Below are positions 43,186 through 53,470 of a stretch of 64,000 nucleotides of DNA, piece by piece (positions within the stretch are counted from its first letter, which is position 1; each line of letters opens with the position of its first letter). A program made the position numbers and the translations under genes. The notes beneath the pieces are model-generated. The model was given only the letters and a program-made list of their open reading frames with translations. It had not been told where the DNA came from and searched no databases. The stretch comes from Marinobacter oulmenensis (GTDB taxonomy: Bacteria; Pseudomonadota; Gammaproteobacteria; Pseudomonadales; Oleiphilaceae): the NCBI RefSeq assembly GCF_014201735.1, contig NZ_JACHFE010000002.1, positions 587,289-651,288 of the forward strand, written 5' to 3'.

Positions 43186-44517
43186 TTACCGGGTAATCGG
43201 CCCCCAGGCCGGGTCTCGTACTTCGCCTTCTGCGGCGGGCAGGCTATAGGCTGCACCGCCATCCGCTGACACCACAGTCAGAACGCTGTTGCCGCCCTCT
43301 CGGGTGGCATAGATCAGCAATCTGCCATTCGGCGACAGACTGGGGGAATCATCGGATTCGGTCCGCGTGATCACGCTCTCCTGGCCATTGCTCAGGTTGG
43401 TCCGGGCAATGTGGAACGAACTGTCACGCTGGTGCACATAGTAGACGTAGTCGCCTTCCGGGCCCGGGCGCGCCCGGGCGTTATACCGGCTACCGAAGGT
43501 AATCCGGCGCGGCTCGGCACCGGGCCGGTCCATGTGATAGATCTGGGGCCCGCCGGAACGGTCCGAGGTAAAGAAAATACCCCGGCCGGTATGGTCCCAG
43601 GCACCCTCGGTATCAATCGCCCAATGGTCGGTAAGGCGGGTAATCTGATCCGAGGCCATGTCCATCTCATAGACTTCGGCATTGCCGTCCCGTGACAGGG
43701 TCATCAGCAGTGACTTCCCGTCCGGAGACCAGGCCGGTGCGGAATTAAGGCCCGGGAAATCGGCAACCTTCCGGCGCTGGCCGGTGGTCAACTCATGCAC
43801 AAACACCACGGGCTTGCCGGTTTCAAACGACACATAGGCCAACCGCTTGCCGTCCGGTGACCAGGCTGGCGAGAGAATGGGCTCATCGGATTCCAGCCGG
43901 ACCCTGGTCCGCTTGCCATCCACATCGCTCACCTGAAGGTGATAGCGGATGTTATCCCCGGCGCCGGTCACGGTGACGTAAGCCAGCTTGGTTGAGAACA
44001 CACCGGCATTGCCGGTAATCGCCTCGTAAACGCGATCGCTGATGTGATGTCCCAGGGAGCGGACGTTACTGGCCGGCGCCGAGGCGGTCTCACCCAGAAT
44101 CCGCTCTTCCCGATTGACATCGAACAGTTCAAAACGGGCTTCTATCTGGTCACCGCTGCGGTTGAGCGATCCCACCAGCAGATAACGCTGACCCAACATG
44201 CGCCAGTCCCGGAAATACACTTCAGAACGCTTGGACGGAAGACTGAGCATCTTCGACGGCTGCAACGGGCGGAACTCCCCACTCATCGCCAGATCCGACT
44301 GTACAATGCTGCTAACGCTGTCGCCCGCTGGCATGTTGCCACTCTCAGCAAACGGCACTACCGCAATGGGAACCGCGGAGTCCGCCCCTTCGGTTATCCG
44401 GATCAGCAATTCGGCTCTGGCACTGCCAGCGCTGACCAGAAAAACCGCCAGCCAGACCAGCAGTCTGAACCGGGCAAATGTTGTCCTGAAAGCGTGTCGG
44501 TGTGTCATCTGCGTCAT
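43186..44517 (-). CDS. tolB: Tol-Pal system beta-propeller protein TolB
   Basis: 443 aa periplasmic protein. The signal peptide ends near SAGSARA; an N-terminal alpha/beta domain (about 30-165) is followed by a six-bladed beta-propeller with repeated PAWSPDGKRLAYVSFE / PAWSPDGKSLLMTLS / GRGIFFTSDRSG blades. TolB binds Pal and, through its N-terminus, TolA. ATG at 44517 has GGTGAGG before it; GTG at 44526 overlaps the tolA stop and ATG at 44508 is also possible. Confidence 0.95.
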   Translation of the reverse strand: MTQMTHRHAFRTTFARFRLLVWLAVFLVSAGSARAELLIRITEGADSAVPIAVVPFAESGNMPAGDSVSSIVQSDLAMSGEFRPLQPSKMLSLPSKRSEVYFRDWRMLGQRYLLVGSLNRSGDQIEARFELFDVNREERILGETASAPASNVRSLGHHISDRVYEAITGNAGVFSTKLAYVTVTGAGDNIRYHLQVSDVDGKRTRVRLESDEPILSPAWSPDGKRLAYVSFETGKPVVFVHELTTGQRRKVADFPGLNSAPAWSPDGKSLLMTLSRDGNAEVYEMDMASDQITRLTDHWAIDTEGAWDHTGRGIFFTSDRSGGPQIYHMDRPGAEPRRITFGSRYNARARPGPEGDYVYYVHQRDSSFHIARTNLSNGQESVITRTESDDSPSLSPNGRLLIYATREGGNSVLTVVSADGGAAYSLPAAEGEVRDPAWGPITR

Positions 44518-44522
44518 AGGCC

Positions 44523-45557
44523 TCACCGCATCTGTTGCGGATTGAATTCGATCGTAAATTGCCGGAAATAACTTTCAAACGTACCACTGTCCTGGGGCAC
44601 CGGGTACCGGTCCAATGCCCGAGCAGCGCTCAGGGCCGAGTTATCAAACGCCGTGTTGCCACTGCTACTGACCACTTTCACGCTGACCAGTTCACCGGTT
44701 GGCAGCAGTCGTATCTGCAGCCGGGCCGTCATGTCCTCATTAGCGGATGACGGCAGGTACCAGGCCTGCTTCAGTCGTGCCGCGATCAACCCTTTGTACT
44801 TGTCCCGTTCCGACTGCATCCTCGCTTCCCGGGCTCGCGCGGCCGCTGCTTCCTGCTGGCGCTGTGCTTCGGCCTCCCGCTCCTGGCGCGCCTCTTCGGC
44901 CAGCGCCTGCAACTGCTGCTCGCGCAGCTTGCGCTCTGCTTCCTGGCGTTTGCGCTCAGCTTCACGGCGGGCTTCTTCCTCCTGCCGTTTGCGCTCAGCC
45001 TCTTCCTTGCGCCGCTGTTCTTCCTGACGCCGTTTTTCCTCTTCGGCCTTGCGCCGGGCTTCCTCTTCCTGCTGGCGCTTTTCTTCCAGGCGCTTGCGCT
45101 CACGTTCTTTGGCTTCGGCCTCGGCCTTGCGTTTTGCTGCTTCCTCTTCCCGGGCTTTCTGCTCTGCGCGTTTGCGGGCCGCTTCCGCCTCCTGGCGTTT
45201 GCGTTCCTCCTCGCGCTGACGCGCCTGCTCCTGCGCTTTCTGTTCCGCTGCTTTCCGGGCCTGCTCCTGGCGTTCCTTTTCCTCCTGAAGCTGCTGCTGG
45301 CGCTGCTGTTCCGCCTTGCGCTCCTGCGCTTCCCGGTCCGGCTGATCCGGCTCTTCCATCACCGGGCTGGGCTCGGGCTCCGGGCTGATCAGGCGCGCGG
45401 AGATGCTGTTCACCTGAGGCTCATGAACCGGCTTCGACCACGACCATCCGGCCAGCGCCACACCCGCAATCAGCAGGTGCAGGGCGACGGACAACGCCAC
45501 CGGCGATTTCCAGGGCGCCTTGCCAGAATTGATACTGTCCCGTTCGTGACCTTCCAC
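44523..45557 (-). CDS. tolA: Tol-Pal energy-transducing protein TolA
   Basis: 344 aa. One N-terminal membrane helix (about 17-40, SVALHLLIAGVALAGWSW), a very long charged helix (about 65-245) made of Glu/Lys/Arg/Ala/Gln repeats such as EEERKRQEAEAARKRAEQK, and a C-terminal TonB-like domain (about 255-344, YKGLIAARLKQAWYLPSS). TolA spans the periplasm and transmits proton-motive energy from TolQR to TolB-Pal. It is 14 nt after tolR. The repetitive central DNA also produces long meaningless frames on the opposite strand. Confidence 0.94.
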   Translation of the reverse strand: MEGHERDSINSGKAPWKSPVALSVALHLLIAGVALAGWSWSKPVHEPQVNSISARLISPEPEPSPVMEEPDQPDREAQERKAEQQRQQQLQEEKERQEQARKAAEQKAQEQARQREEERKRQEAEAARKRAEQKAREEEAAKRKAEAEAKERERKRLEEKRQQEEEARRKAEEEKRRQEEQRRKEEAERKRQEEEARREAERKRQEAERKLREQQLQALAEEARQEREAEAQRQQEAAAARAREARMQSERDKYKGLIAARLKQAWYLPSSANEDMTARLQIRLLPTGELVSVKVVSSSGNTAFDNSALSAARALDRYPVPQDSGTFESYFRQFTIEFNPQQMR

Positions 45558-45571
45558 AACCTCTCCAGCCG

Positions 45572-46024
45572 TTACTTCTGCTGCTCACGGGGCGTATCGG
45601 TAATCAGCCCGATACTGGAGGCGCCTGCAGCCTGCAATTCCGCCATCAGGCGCACCACCACACCGTAGTCCACATACTCATCACCGCGTACCAGAATTTC
45701 CGACTTGGTGCGCTGGGAGAGAATCTTGCCCACCTGGTCACTCAGTTGCGTCAGGGACATGGGATCACTGCCCTCGTCCCCGACTTCCAGGTAATAGGCG
45801 CCGTTACTGTCGACCGAGACAATAATCGGCTCCACGTTCTTTTCCTGCTGGATCGGATCGGAGGTCGTCTCCGGCAGATCCACCTTCACGCCCTGGGTGA
45901 GCATGGGTGCGGTTACCATGAAGATCACCAGCAGCACCAGCATCACATCAATGTAGGGCACGACGTTGATTTCCGACATCGGCTTGCGCCGGTGCTCGGG
46001 CATCATTCCCATGCCGCCTTTCAT
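45572..46024 (-). CDS. tolR: Tol-Pal system protein TolR
   Basis: 150 aa ExbD/TolR-family protein. A cytoplasmic N-terminus (MKGGMGMMPEHRRKPMSEIN) precedes one membrane helix with the proton-path aspartate (VVPYIDVMLVLLVIFMVTAP); the rest is a periplasmic domain that binds peptidoglycan. ATG at 46024 has GGGGAGG 8 nt upstream. It lies 31 nt after tolQ in the operon. Confidence 0.95.
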   Translation of the reverse strand: MKGGMGMMPEHRRKPMSEINVVPYIDVMLVLLVIFMVTAPMLTQGVKVDLPETTSDPIQQEKNVEPIIVSVDSNGAYYLEVGDEGSDPMSLTQLSDQVGKILSQRTKSEILVRGDEYVDYGVVVRLMAELQAAGASSIGLITDTPREQQK

Positions 46025-46055
46025 AGCGCTAACCTCCCCTGGACCGCGTCAGTCA

Positions 46056-46745
46056 TCACGCGCCGGCCTTTTCGCTGCTGTGCACCCGGCGATGCAGGAT
46101 GCTGGAGAACTCTTCGGCAAAGGTCTCGTAGTTCTTCAACTGGGCATCGGAACGGGCAGCAAAACGGTTATAGGCCACCACAGCCGGAATCGCCGCGAAC
46201 AGACCCATGGCAGTTGCAATCAGCGCCTCGGAAATACCCGGCGCCACAGTAGCCAGCGTGGCCTGCTGCACTTCCGCCAGGCCACGGAACGAATTCATGA
46301 TGCCCCAGACAGTCCCGAACAGACCCACGTAAGGGCTGGTGGAACCAACGGTGGCCAGGAACGGCAGATGGGTTTCCAGGCGCTCCTGTTCACGGGAAAA
46401 GGCCACCCGCATGGCCCGCTGGGTGCCTTCCATCACCGCATCGGCGTCGCGGCTTTGCTGGCGCAGGCGGGAGAACTCCTTGAACCCGGCCCGGAACACC
46501 GATTCCATCCCGGAGTACGGGGTGGGCGACTCATTCACCTCCCGATAGAGCTGGCCCAGATCCATACCGGACCAGAAGCGCTCCTCAAAGGCCAACTGAG
46601 CCTGCCGGGCTTTCCGGAAGACCTGCAGCCGCTGGAAAATCAGCGCCCAGGACACCACTGACGCAGACATCAGCAGCAACATGACCAGTTGCACAAGGAC
46701 ACCGGCGTTGGTAATCAGATGCCAGACCGAAAGTTCCGATTCCAC
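46056..46745 (-). CDS. tolQ: Tol-Pal system protein TolQ
   Basis: 229 aa MotA/ExbB/TolQ-family proton-channel subunit with three membrane helices (about 16-36, 135-157 and 170-192, LIATAMGLFAAIPAVVAYN). TolQ forms a pentamer around a TolR dimer. The start is GTG at 46745 with GGGAG 6 nt upstream, a weak start codon for the first tol gene. It follows ybgC by 38 nt. Confidence 0.95.
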   Translation of the reverse strand: MESELSVWHLITNAGVLVQLVMLLLMSASVVSWALIFQRLQVFRKARQAQLAFEERFWSGMDLGQLYREVNESPTPYSGMESVFRAGFKEFSRLRQQSRDADAVMEGTQRAMRVAFSREQERLETHLPFLATVGSTSPYVGLFGTVWGIMNSFRGLAEVQQATLATVAPGISEALIATAMGLFAAIPAVVAYNRFAARSDAQLKNYETFAEEFSSILHRRVHSSEKAGA

Positions 46746-46783
46746 TGTTTACTCCCAAACCGTTTCAATCAGTTTTCAGATAG

Positions 46784-47209
46784 TTAGACAGATTGCTTCA
46801 AAATTTCCTGCATGTTCTCCGGCAGCCGCCGGGGCTTGCCGGTGTCCAGCGCGATGCAGGCGACCCGAACGTCAGCCTCGCACAGCAGTTGCTGGTCGCC
46901 AGCCCTGAAAACCCTCTGGCGAAACGCCATCCAGACCCGCGAAAATGACTGCGGCTCTGCCGTCACCCGCAATTCGTCATCCAGACGGGCCGGCGCACGG
47001 TAGTTGATGTTCATCCGCTGGACCACATAGCTGATGTTGTCCTTCAGGCCATCCCGCAGCCCGACACCCTGGCTGCGTATCCATTCGGTGCGGGCACGTT
47101 CCATGTAGTGCAGGTACTTGGCGTGGAAGACGATGCCACCGGCATCCGTGTCTTCAATATAAACCCGTATGGGCAGTGTAAAATTCGGCGCTTGGTCGAC
47201 GTCAGTCAA
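46784..47209 (-). CDS. ybgC: Acyl-CoA thioesterase YbgC
   Basis: 141 aa hotdog-fold thioesterase. The catalytic motif [27 protein letters not shown] contains the active-site Asp. The Tol-linked YbgC hydrolyses short-chain acyl-CoA or interacts with acyl carrier protein. No ATG is available: TTG at 47209 has a near-perfect AGGAGG 9 nt upstream and overlaps the end of ruvB by 8 bases, so it is taken as the start. This predicts inefficient initiation and coupling to ruvB. Confidence 0.9.
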   Translation of the reverse strand: MTDVDQAPNFTLPIRVYIEDTDAGGIVFHAKYLHYMERARTEWIRSQGVGLRDGLKDNISYVVQRMNINYRAPARLDDELRVTAEPQSFSRVWMAFRQRVFRAGDQQLLCEADVRVACIALDTGKPRRLPENMQEILKQSV

Positions 47210-48233
47210 ACAGGTCGTCCTCCTGGTCCGATTTCGCCGGTTGTACACCAAAGTGCAGATAGGCATTGGATGTCACCATCCGGCCCCGGGGCGTGCGCAC
47301 CATGTACCCCTGCTGGATCAGGAAAGGCTCCAGCACATCCTCGATGGTGCCGCGCTCCTCGCTGATGGCCGCCGCCAGGCTTTCCACCCCGACCGGGCCG
47401 CCATCGAACTTTTCGATCATCGCCAGCAGCAACCGGCGGTCCATATGATCAAAGCCCTGATTATCCACTTTCAGCATATTCAGAGCCTGATCCGCTATCT
47501 CCGCACTGATGTGCCCGTTGGAGCGCACTTCCGCGAAATCCCGTACCCGCCGCAACAGGCGGTTGGCAATTCGCGGGGTGCCCCGCGAACGCCGGGCGAT
47601 CTCAAACGCCCCCGACTCGTCGATATCCACGGACGACAGGTTGGCCGAGCGCACAATGATGTCGGTCAGATCCCGGGTGTTGTAGAACTCCAGGCGCTGG
47701 ACAATGCCGAACCGGTCCCTCAGCGGCGACGTCAGCAGGCCCGCGCGGGTGGTTGCCCCCACCAGGGTAAACGGCGGCAGGTCCAGCTTGATGGAGCGGG
47801 CGGCAGGCCCTTCCCCGATCATGATGTCCAACTGATAGTCTTCCATCGCCGGGTACAGGACTTCCTCCACCGCCGCACTCAGGCGATGGATTTCATCAAT
47901 GAACAGGACGTCGCCTTCCTCGAGGTTGGTCAGCATGGCCGCCAGATCGCCGGCTTTCTCAAGCACCGGCCCGGAGGTGGTCTTGATGGCAACGCCCATT
48001 TCATTGGCGATGATATTGGCCAGCGTGGTTTTACCCAGCCCCGGCGGGCCGAAGATCAGCACATGATCCAGCGCTTCCTTACGACCACGGGCCGCGGAGA
48101 TAAAAATCTCCATCTGTTCACGGACTGACGGCTGGCCCACGTACTCACTGAGCAACGTGGGGCGGATCGCCCGGTCCTGAACCTCTTCGTACTCACCGGC
48201 CTGTGCTGTGATTAATCGATCCGATTCGATCAT
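47202..48233 (-). CDS. ruvB: Holliday junction branch migration helicase RuvB
   Basis: 343 aa AAA+ motor. Walker [10 protein letters not shown], Walker [10 protein letters not shown], sensor region [20 protein letters not shown] and a C-terminal winged helix ([18 protein letters not shown]). It acts with RuvA and RuvC at Holliday junctions. ATG at 48233 ([10 protein letters not shown]); a TTG at 48245 could add four residues. A 148-nt spacer separates it from ruvA, longer than usual for this operon, and may hold a secondary promoter. Confidence 0.97.
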   Translation of the reverse strand: MIESDRLITAQAGEYEEVQDRAIRPTLLSEYVGQPSVREQMEIFISAARGRKEALDHVLIFGPPGLGKTTLANIIANEMGVAIKTTSGPVLEKAGDLAAMLTNLEEGDVLFIDEIHRLSAAVEEVLYPAMEDYQLDIMIGEGPAARSIKLDLPPFTLVGATTRAGLLTSPLRDRFGIVQRLEFYNTRDLTDIIVRSANLSSVDIDESGAFEIARRSRGTPRIANRLLRRVRDFAEVRSNGHISAEIADQALNMLKVDNQGFDHMDRRLLLAMIEKFDGGPVGVESLAAAISEERGTIEDVLEPFLIQQGYMVRTPRGRMVTSNAYLHFGVQPAKSDQEDDLFD

Positions 48234-48381
48234 GGCGTTATCCAAGTTCCTGCAACCGACAGCCGACGCTCCGGATCAGCCTGCCCTGCGATTTCGCCCA
48301 ATTGTACAAAGGCTTGTGTTTGAGTCACGTTACGCTCTCTACACTTTGCTGTCATGCTTTGAATGCATAACGTGTGCCGGC

Positions 48382-49011
48382 TCAACTGGCGGGAATCATG
48401 TTTTTCAGCGCCAGACGAATCAGGGTCTGGCTGTTCATTCCCGGCTCGGAAACCTTGCTGACCGCCTTGGTGGCTTCCTGGGGCTTGTAACCAAGCGCGA
48501 TCAGTGCGGCTTCCGCTTCCTCCACCACATCCGCGGCGGAGGGTGCGCCAGCCGGCTCGCCGGCCACAGCGGGCGCATCCGGCGCCGAGGGCACAAACTG
48601 CCCTTCCAGCTGGGTAATGCGGTCCGCCATTTCAATCAGCAGCCGCTCTGCCGTCTTCTTGCCCACGCCCGGCAGTTTGACCAGCGCATTGGTGTCCCGG
48701 GCTTCCACACAGCGGATAAACTGCTGGGCATCCAGCCCCGAGAGTATGGCAATGGCCAGCTTGGGGCCGACGCTGTTGACCTTGATCAGCAGGCGGAACA
48801 GGTCCCGGTCCAGTTTCGAGGCAAAGCCATAGAGGCTCTGGGCATCTTCCCGGACGGCAAAGTGAGTGTGGAGGGTCACTTCCTGCCCGGAATCCGGCAG
48901 GTTAAAAAAGGTGGTGTAGGGAATATCGATTTCGTAACCAAGGCCGGAGCACTCAACCAGTGCATGGCCCGGGCTTTTCTCGATCAGTTGTCCGCGGATT
49001 CGACCAATCAA
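48382..49011 (-). CDS. ruvA: Holliday junction DNA helicase subunit RuvA
   Basis: 209 aa. N-terminal OB-fold (about 1-63), a middle domain with two helix-hairpin-helix motifs (LIKVNSVGPKLAIAILSGL and LVKLPGVGKKTAERLLIEM), a flexible acidic/Ala/Pro linker (about 137-160) and a C-terminal RuvB-binding domain (ALIALGYKPQEATKAV). It lies 29 nt after ruvC. Confidence 0.97.
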   Translation of the reverse strand: MIGRIRGQLIEKSPGHALVECSGLGYEIDIPYTTFFNLPDSGQEVTLHTHFAVREDAQSLYGFASKLDRDLFRLLIKVNSVGPKLAIAILSGLDAQQFIRCVEARDTNALVKLPGVGKKTAERLLIEMADRITQLEGQFVPSAPDAPAVAGEPAGAPSAADVVEEAEAALIALGYKPQEATKAVSKVSEPGMNSQTLIRLALKNMIPAS

Positions 49012-49040
49012 TGAGGTTCTCCTCTGGAAAATGGACCCGG

Positions 49041-49568
49041 TCAGGAATGGCGCATCCGGCCACTGCGGACCCGGCCACCACTGCCGGCAACCCGCGCCAG
49101 GCTCTGGTTCATGTGGGCATGGCAGAGGGCAATGGCCAGGGCGTCGGCGGCATCCGCCTGGGGTTTGCGGGCCAGTTTCAGCAGGGCCTGCACCATATGC
49201 TGAACCTGGGCCTTGTCGGCGCCACCATTGCCCACCACTGACTGCTTCACCTGGCGGGCGGAATATTCGTGCACCGGCAGGCCACTGTTGGCGGCACTGA
49301 CGATGGCCGCGCCCCTCGCCTGCCCCAGTTTCAGAGCGGAATCGGGGTTGCGGGCCATGAACACCTGCTCAATGGCGAATTCTTCCGGGCGGTATTCGCC
49401 GATCAGCAGTGCCAGGCTGTGGAAGATGGTCTGCAGCCGCTCGGCCCAGGGCTTCTCGCCCACCCGGATACAGCCGCTGTCGATATACTCGGTGGTGCGC
49501 CCTTCCACCCGGATGATGCCGTAACCGGTAATGCGGGAACCGGGGTCCACTCCCAGAATAATGGCCAT
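49041..49568 (-). CDS. ruvC: Holliday junction endonuclease RuvC
   Basis: 175 aa resolvase with an RNase H-like fold. Acidic catalytic residues are visible in [14 protein letters not shown] (Asp 7), [11 protein letters not shown] (Glu) and [13 protein letters not shown] (two Asp). Typical length. It follows yebC by 33 nt, as in Pseudomonas, and leads the ruvCAB-ybgC-tol run. Confidence 0.97.
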   Translation of the reverse strand: MAIILGVDPGSRITGYGIIRVEGRTTEYIDSGCIRVGEKPWAERLQTIFHSLALLIGEYRPEEFAIEQVFMARNPDSALKLGQARGAAIVSAANSGLPVHEYSARQVKQSVVGNGGADKAQVQHMVQALLKLARKPQADAADALAIALCHAHMNQSLARVAGSGGRVRSGRMRHS

Positions 49569-49601
49569 CAGACTGCCCTGCTCCCGATTGGCGGAATCAC
49601 C

Positions 49602-50345
49602 TCAGAGGGATTCCATGATCTCGGCGGAAATCTCCGCGTTATGGTAGACGTTCTGGACGTCGTCCAGGTCTTCGAGCGTATCGATCAGCTTGAGAATCGT
49701 CTCCGCTCCATCCCGGTCCAGCTCGACACGGGTCGACGGCACCATGGTCACCTCGGAGTTGTCCGGCTTCAGGCCGGCCTCCACCAGGGCCTCTTTCACG
49801 TCCAGGTATTCTTCCGGTGTGGTGACGATCTCGTAGGAACCATCCTCCTGCTCCTGCAGATCCTCCGCTCCGGCTTCCAGGGCCGCTTCCATCAGCCGGT
49901 CGCCGTCCACTTCCGGGCCATAGCTGATGATGCCCTGCTTGGTGAACAGATACGCCACCGAGCCGTCCGTGCCCAGGTTGCCACCGGACTTGTTGAAGGC
50001 GTTGCGAACCTCCGCCACGGTGCGGTTCTTGTTGTCGGTCATGACTTCCACAAAGAACGCCACACCACCAGGGCCGTAACCCTCATAGGTCAGTTCTTCG
50101 TAGTTGCTGTCGTCGCCACCACCGGCGCCCCGTTCTATGGCCCGTTCGATGGTGTCTTTTTTCATGTTGGCGGTCAGGGCCTTGTCGACCACCGCCCGCA
50201 ACCGGGGATTGTCGTTGGGATCACCGCCACCAAGGCGGGCGGCCACCACCAGTTCACGGATGATCTTGGTGAAGATCTTGCCGCGCTTGGCGTCCTGGGC
50301 CGCTTTGCGGTGCTTGATATTGGCCCATTTACTGTGTCCAGCCAT
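49602..50345 (-). CDS. yebC: YebC/PmpR family regulator
   Basis: 247 aa. It begins [25 protein letters not shown], the invariant start of the family, followed by [12 protein letters not shown] and [17 protein letters not shown]. Family members act as DNA-binding regulators (PmpR represses quorum sensing in P. aeruginosa) and more recently as translation factors easing ribosome stalling at proline runs. ATG at 50345 rather than 50351. It lies 55 nt downstream of aspS. Confidence 0.96.
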   Translation of the reverse strand: MAGHSKWANIKHRKAAQDAKRGKIFTKIIRELVVAARLGGGDPNDNPRLRAVVDKALTANMKKDTIERAIERGAGGGDDSNYEELTYEGYGPGGVAFFVEVMTDNKNRTVAEVRNAFNKSGGNLGTDGSVAYLFTKQGIISYGPEVDGDRLMEAALEAGAEDLQEQEDGSYEIVTTPEEYLDVKEALVEAGLKPDNSEVTMVPSTRVELDRDGAETILKLIDTLEDLDDVQNVYHNAEISAEIMESL

Positions 50346-50400
50346 TATCAAAACTCCTTTCGGTTAACCGGGGGCATGCCCTGCCCCCGGTGAACAGAAT

Positions 50401-52200
50401 TTACGCCTGGTCCTCCGGCTTGCCGTCCTCGGCAGGTTTGGCCGAACGACGCCGGCGGATGTGCAGCTCCTTGAGCTGTTTGTCGTCCACTTCACCCGGC
50501 GCCTGGGTCATCAGACAGGTTGCACTCTGGGTTTTCGGGAAGGCGATCACATCACGGATGGACGAAGCGCCGGTCATCAGCATCACCAGGCGGTCCAGGC
50601 CAAAGGCCAGGCCACCGTGCGGCGGACAACCGAACTTCAGGGCGTCCAGCAGGAAGCCGAACTTCGCCCGGGCTTCTTCCTCGCCAATGCCCAGGATGCG
50701 GAAAACCGCTTCCTGCATGTCTTCGTTGTGGATACGGATGGAACCGCCGCCCAATTCCGTGCCGTTGAGCACCATGTCATAAGCGCGCGACAGGGCGTTG
50801 GCCGGGTCTGCCGCCAGTTCTTCCGGGGTGCACGAAGGCGCGGTGAACGGGTGGTGAATGGCGGTCAGGCTGCCATCCGGGGTTTCTTCGAACATCGGGA
50901 AGTCCACCACCCACAGCGGAGCCCATTCGGTGGTGAGCATGTCCAGGTCGTGACCGATCTTGATGCGCAGGGCACCCAGGGCTTCGTTGACCACCATGGT
51001 CTTGTCGGCCCCGAAGAATACGATGTCGCCATCTTCCGCACCCACGCGCTCCATGATGGCCATGGCCACGTCTTCGCCCAGGAACTTGATGATCGGCGAC
51101 TGCAGGCCTTCGACACCCTTGGCCAGCTCGTTGACCTTGATGTAGGCCAGACCCTTGGCGCCGTAGATGCCCACATACTTGGTGTAATCGTCGATCTGCT
51201 TGCGGGTCAGCTCACCCCCGTTGGGCACACGCAGAGCCGCGACACGGCCTTTCGGGTCTTTTGCCGGGCCGGCGAAAACCTTGAAATCCACGCTCTCGAC
51301 CAGGTCGTTCACGTCCACCAGTTCCAGCGGGATACGCAGGTCCGGCTTGTCCGAACCGTAGCGCTGCATGGCTTCGGAATACGGCATGCGCGGGAATTCC
51401 GGCAGATCCACTTCCAGCACGTCGCGGAACAGGGAGCGAACCATGTCTTCGTTCAGTTCCATCAGGGTCTCTTCATCGATGAAAGAGGCCTCGATGTCCA
51501 CCTGGGTGAATTCCGGCTGGCGATCGGCACGCAGGTCTTCGTCGCGGAAGCACTTGGCGATCTGGTAGTAACGGTCCACGCCGGACACCATCAGCAGCTG
51601 CTTGAACAGCTGTGGAGACTGAGGCAGAGCGAAGAACGAGCCTTCGTGAGTCCGGCTGGGCACCAGGTAGTCCCGGGCGCCTTCCGGAGTGGCACGGGTC
51701 AGGATCGGGGTTTCCACATCCATGAAGCCGCGGCTGTCCAGGAAGTTGCGGATGTAGCTGGTCACCCGGGAGCGGAAGCGCAGGCGGTTGATCATTTCCG
51801 GACGACGCAGGTCCACAAAGCGGTAACGCAGGCGCACGTCCTCGCCCACGTCGACATGCTCGTCCAGCGGGAACGGAGGCGTGGCGGCGGCGTTCAGGAT
51901 TTCCACCTCTTTGCCCAGCAGTTCCACCTGACCGGTCGGCATGTTGTTGTTCTCGGTGCCGGCGGGGCGACGACGGACCCGGCCGGTAACCTTGATGACA
52001 AATTCACTGCGGACCTTTTCCGCCAGCGCGAAGCTGTCGGGGGTGTCGGGATCCACCACAACCTGGGACATGCCGTCCCTGTCCCGCAGATCAAGGAAGA
52101 TAACCCCACCATGATCCCGGCGGCGATGTACCCAACCGCAGAGCGTGACTTCCTGATCAATGTGGGATTCGTTGATCCCACCGCAATAATGACTGCGCAT
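50401..52200 (-). CDS. aspS: Aspartate-tRNA ligase AspS
   Basis: 599 aa bacterial-type class IIb synthetase: N-terminal OB-fold anticodon-binding domain ([23 protein letters not shown]), catalytic core with motif 2 ([20 protein letters not shown]), GAD insertion domain (about 290-410), and motif 3 ([13 protein letters not shown]). A lysine/arginine-rich C-terminus ([11 protein letters not shown]) ends the protein. Whether it is discriminating or also charges tRNA-Asn depends on a gatCAB system not visible here. It is probably the first gene of the yebC-ruv-tol run. Confidence 0.97.
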   Translation of the reverse strand: MRSHYCGGINESHIDQEVTLCGWVHRRRDHGGVIFLDLRDRDGMSQVVVDPDTPDSFALAEKVRSEFVIKVTGRVRRRPAGTENNNMPTGQVELLGKEVEILNAAATPPFPLDEHVDVGEDVRLRYRFVDLRRPEMINRLRFRSRVTSYIRNFLDSRGFMDVETPILTRATPEGARDYLVPSRTHEGSFFALPQSPQLFKQLLMVSGVDRYYQIAKCFRDEDLRADRQPEFTQVDIEASFIDEETLMELNEDMVRSLFRDVLEVDLPEFPRMPYSEAMQRYGSDKPDLRIPLELVDVNDLVESVDFKVFAGPAKDPKGRVAALRVPNGGELTRKQIDDYTKYVGIYGAKGLAYIKVNELAKGVEGLQSPIIKFLGEDVAMAIMERVGAEDGDIVFFGADKTMVVNEALGALRIKIGHDLDMLTTEWAPLWVVDFPMFEETPDGSLTAIHHPFTAPSCTPEELAADPANALSRAYDMVLNGTELGGGSIRIHNEDMQEAVFRILGIGEEEARAKFGFLLDALKFGCPPHGGLAFGLDRLVMLMTGASSIRDVIAFPKTQSATCLMTQAPGEVDDKQLKELHIRRRRSAKPAEDGKPEDQA

Positions 52201-52384
52201 ACCGGTTCCCGTTCCGTTTCAATGTGTACGTTTAACTGGTCCGAACGACCTTAAAAGAAAGCCGCCCATTATAAACACAATAAGGCTGGAAATCAGGCCC
52301 GAGACGCGGCAAATATGATGCACAGATGACGATTTCGCGGCTGCCCGCTAGAATGCCGGTTTTGGCGGCAAAGGGAGTCAGGCA

Positions 52385-53014
52385 GTGTCCACCAGAGCAG
52401 AGCAGAAAATGAGGACCCGGCGGGCGCTGATGGATGCCGCACTGAACCAGCTCAGTGCTGATCGCGGCTTTGGCAGCCTCAGCCTGCGTGAAGTGGCCCG
52501 GGAAGCCGGCATTGCACCCACCTCGTTCTACCGCCATTTCGCCGAACTGGACGAACTGGGCCTGGCGCTGGTGGATGAGGGCGGCGTGGCCCTGCGCCAG
52601 CTGATGCGTCAGGCGCGCAAACGCATCGTGCGGGATGGCAGCGCCATCTCGACGTCTGTTGACACCTTCATGGAATACCTGGGCAACAACGCCAACCTGT
52701 TCCGGCTGATGCTGCGGGAAAGAACGGGCGTGTCACAGCCCTTCCGGACGGCAGTCAAAGCAGAAATCGACCACTTTGTGGCCGAACTGGCGGACGACCT
52801 GGACCGCTTTGCGGACGAACAGAACAAACCGCTGTCGGACGCCCGGCTGGTGGCTGAATCCATGGTCACCCTGGTCTTCAACCAGGGCGCCGAAGCGCTG
52901 GATGCCAGCCCTCGCGAGCGCGACGAGTTGAAGGTCAAGCTGAAAACCGAACTGCGAATGATCCTGGTCGGGTCCCAGACCCTGGCCAACTGGCAGGCCA
53001 GCAAAGGCCGCTAG
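52385..53014 (+). CDS. fabR: TetR-family repressor FabR-like
   Basis: 209 aa. TetR-type HTH near the N-terminus ([36 protein letters not shown]), the typical FabR/DesT sequence, and a helical ligand domain. FabR represses unsaturated fatty acid synthesis genes (fabA/fabB) in response to acyl-CoA pools. The start is GTG at 52385 with AGGGAG upstream. It is divergent from aspS and overlaps the end of the HIT gene by 4 bases on the opposite strand. Confidence 0.85.
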   Translation: MSTRAEQKMRTRRALMDAALNQLSADRGFGSLSLREVAREAGIAPTSFYRHFAELDELGLALVDEGGVALRQLMRQARKRIVRDGSAISTSVDTFMEYLGNNANLFRLMLRERTGVSQPFRTAVKAEIDHFVAELADDLDRFADEQNKPLSDARLVAESMVTLVFNQGAEALDASPRERDELKVKLKTELRMILVGSQTLANWQASKGR

Positions 53015-53424
53015 AGCGCCAGCCGCTCCAGCAGCGGCTGCAATTTCCTTTTCACCTGATCCAGCTGCGCCGTTTCATAGGCAACCGGCGGCTGCTTGCC
53101 CCAGACCGGCCCCGGCCAGGCCGGATCGCCCTCGAACCTTACGATGTGATGCAGGTGCAGTTGCGGCACCATGTTCCCCAGGGCCGCAACATTCATCTTG
53201 TCGCCACCGAACAGCGCCATCATGCCTTCACTCAGAATCGACGATTCCTTCATCAGGCGCGTCTGCTGGTCGGCCGTTAGCTGGTAAATCTCCCGGATAT
53301 CCGGCACCGCCGGCACCAGGATGATCCAGGGCCAGGTGCTGTCGTTCATCAGCAGGATTTCACACAACCCGGAACGCCCGAGGTTATAGGTATCCGCCGC
53401 CAGTTTGCTGTGTAGCTCAAACAT
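53011..53424 (-). CDS. HIT-domain protein
   Basis: 137 aa histidine-triad nucleotide-binding protein. The HIT motif reads QLHLHHIVR (HxHxH) near residue 90-98; [19 protein letters not shown] is the matching N-terminal block. Such proteins hydrolyse or bind nucleotides or dinucleotide polyphosphates; the substrate is unknown. It is preceded by galE 46 nt upstream on the same strand and converges with fabR (4-base overlap at the stops). Confidence 0.88.
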   Translation of the reverse strand: MFELHSKLAADTYNLGRSGLCEILLMNDSTWPWIILVPAVPDIREIYQLTADQQTRLMKESSILSEGMMALFGGDKMNVAALGNMVPQLHLHHIVRFEGDPAWPGPVWGKQPPVAYETAQLDQVKRKLQPLLERLAL

Positions 53425-53470
53425 TGAATGCTTCCAACTAAAACGAATGGAGTGAAGCCGTGGCCAGCGC

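Noticed and set aside
44747..45388. Proline/alanine-rich plus-strand frame opposite tolA
   Set aside because: Produced by the repetitive Glu/Lys/Arg codons of the TolA helix read in reverse.
50461..52254. 597-codon plus-strand frame opposite aspS
   Set aside because: Antisense shadow of a complete aspartyl-tRNA synthetase; no ribosome site and no recognisable domain.
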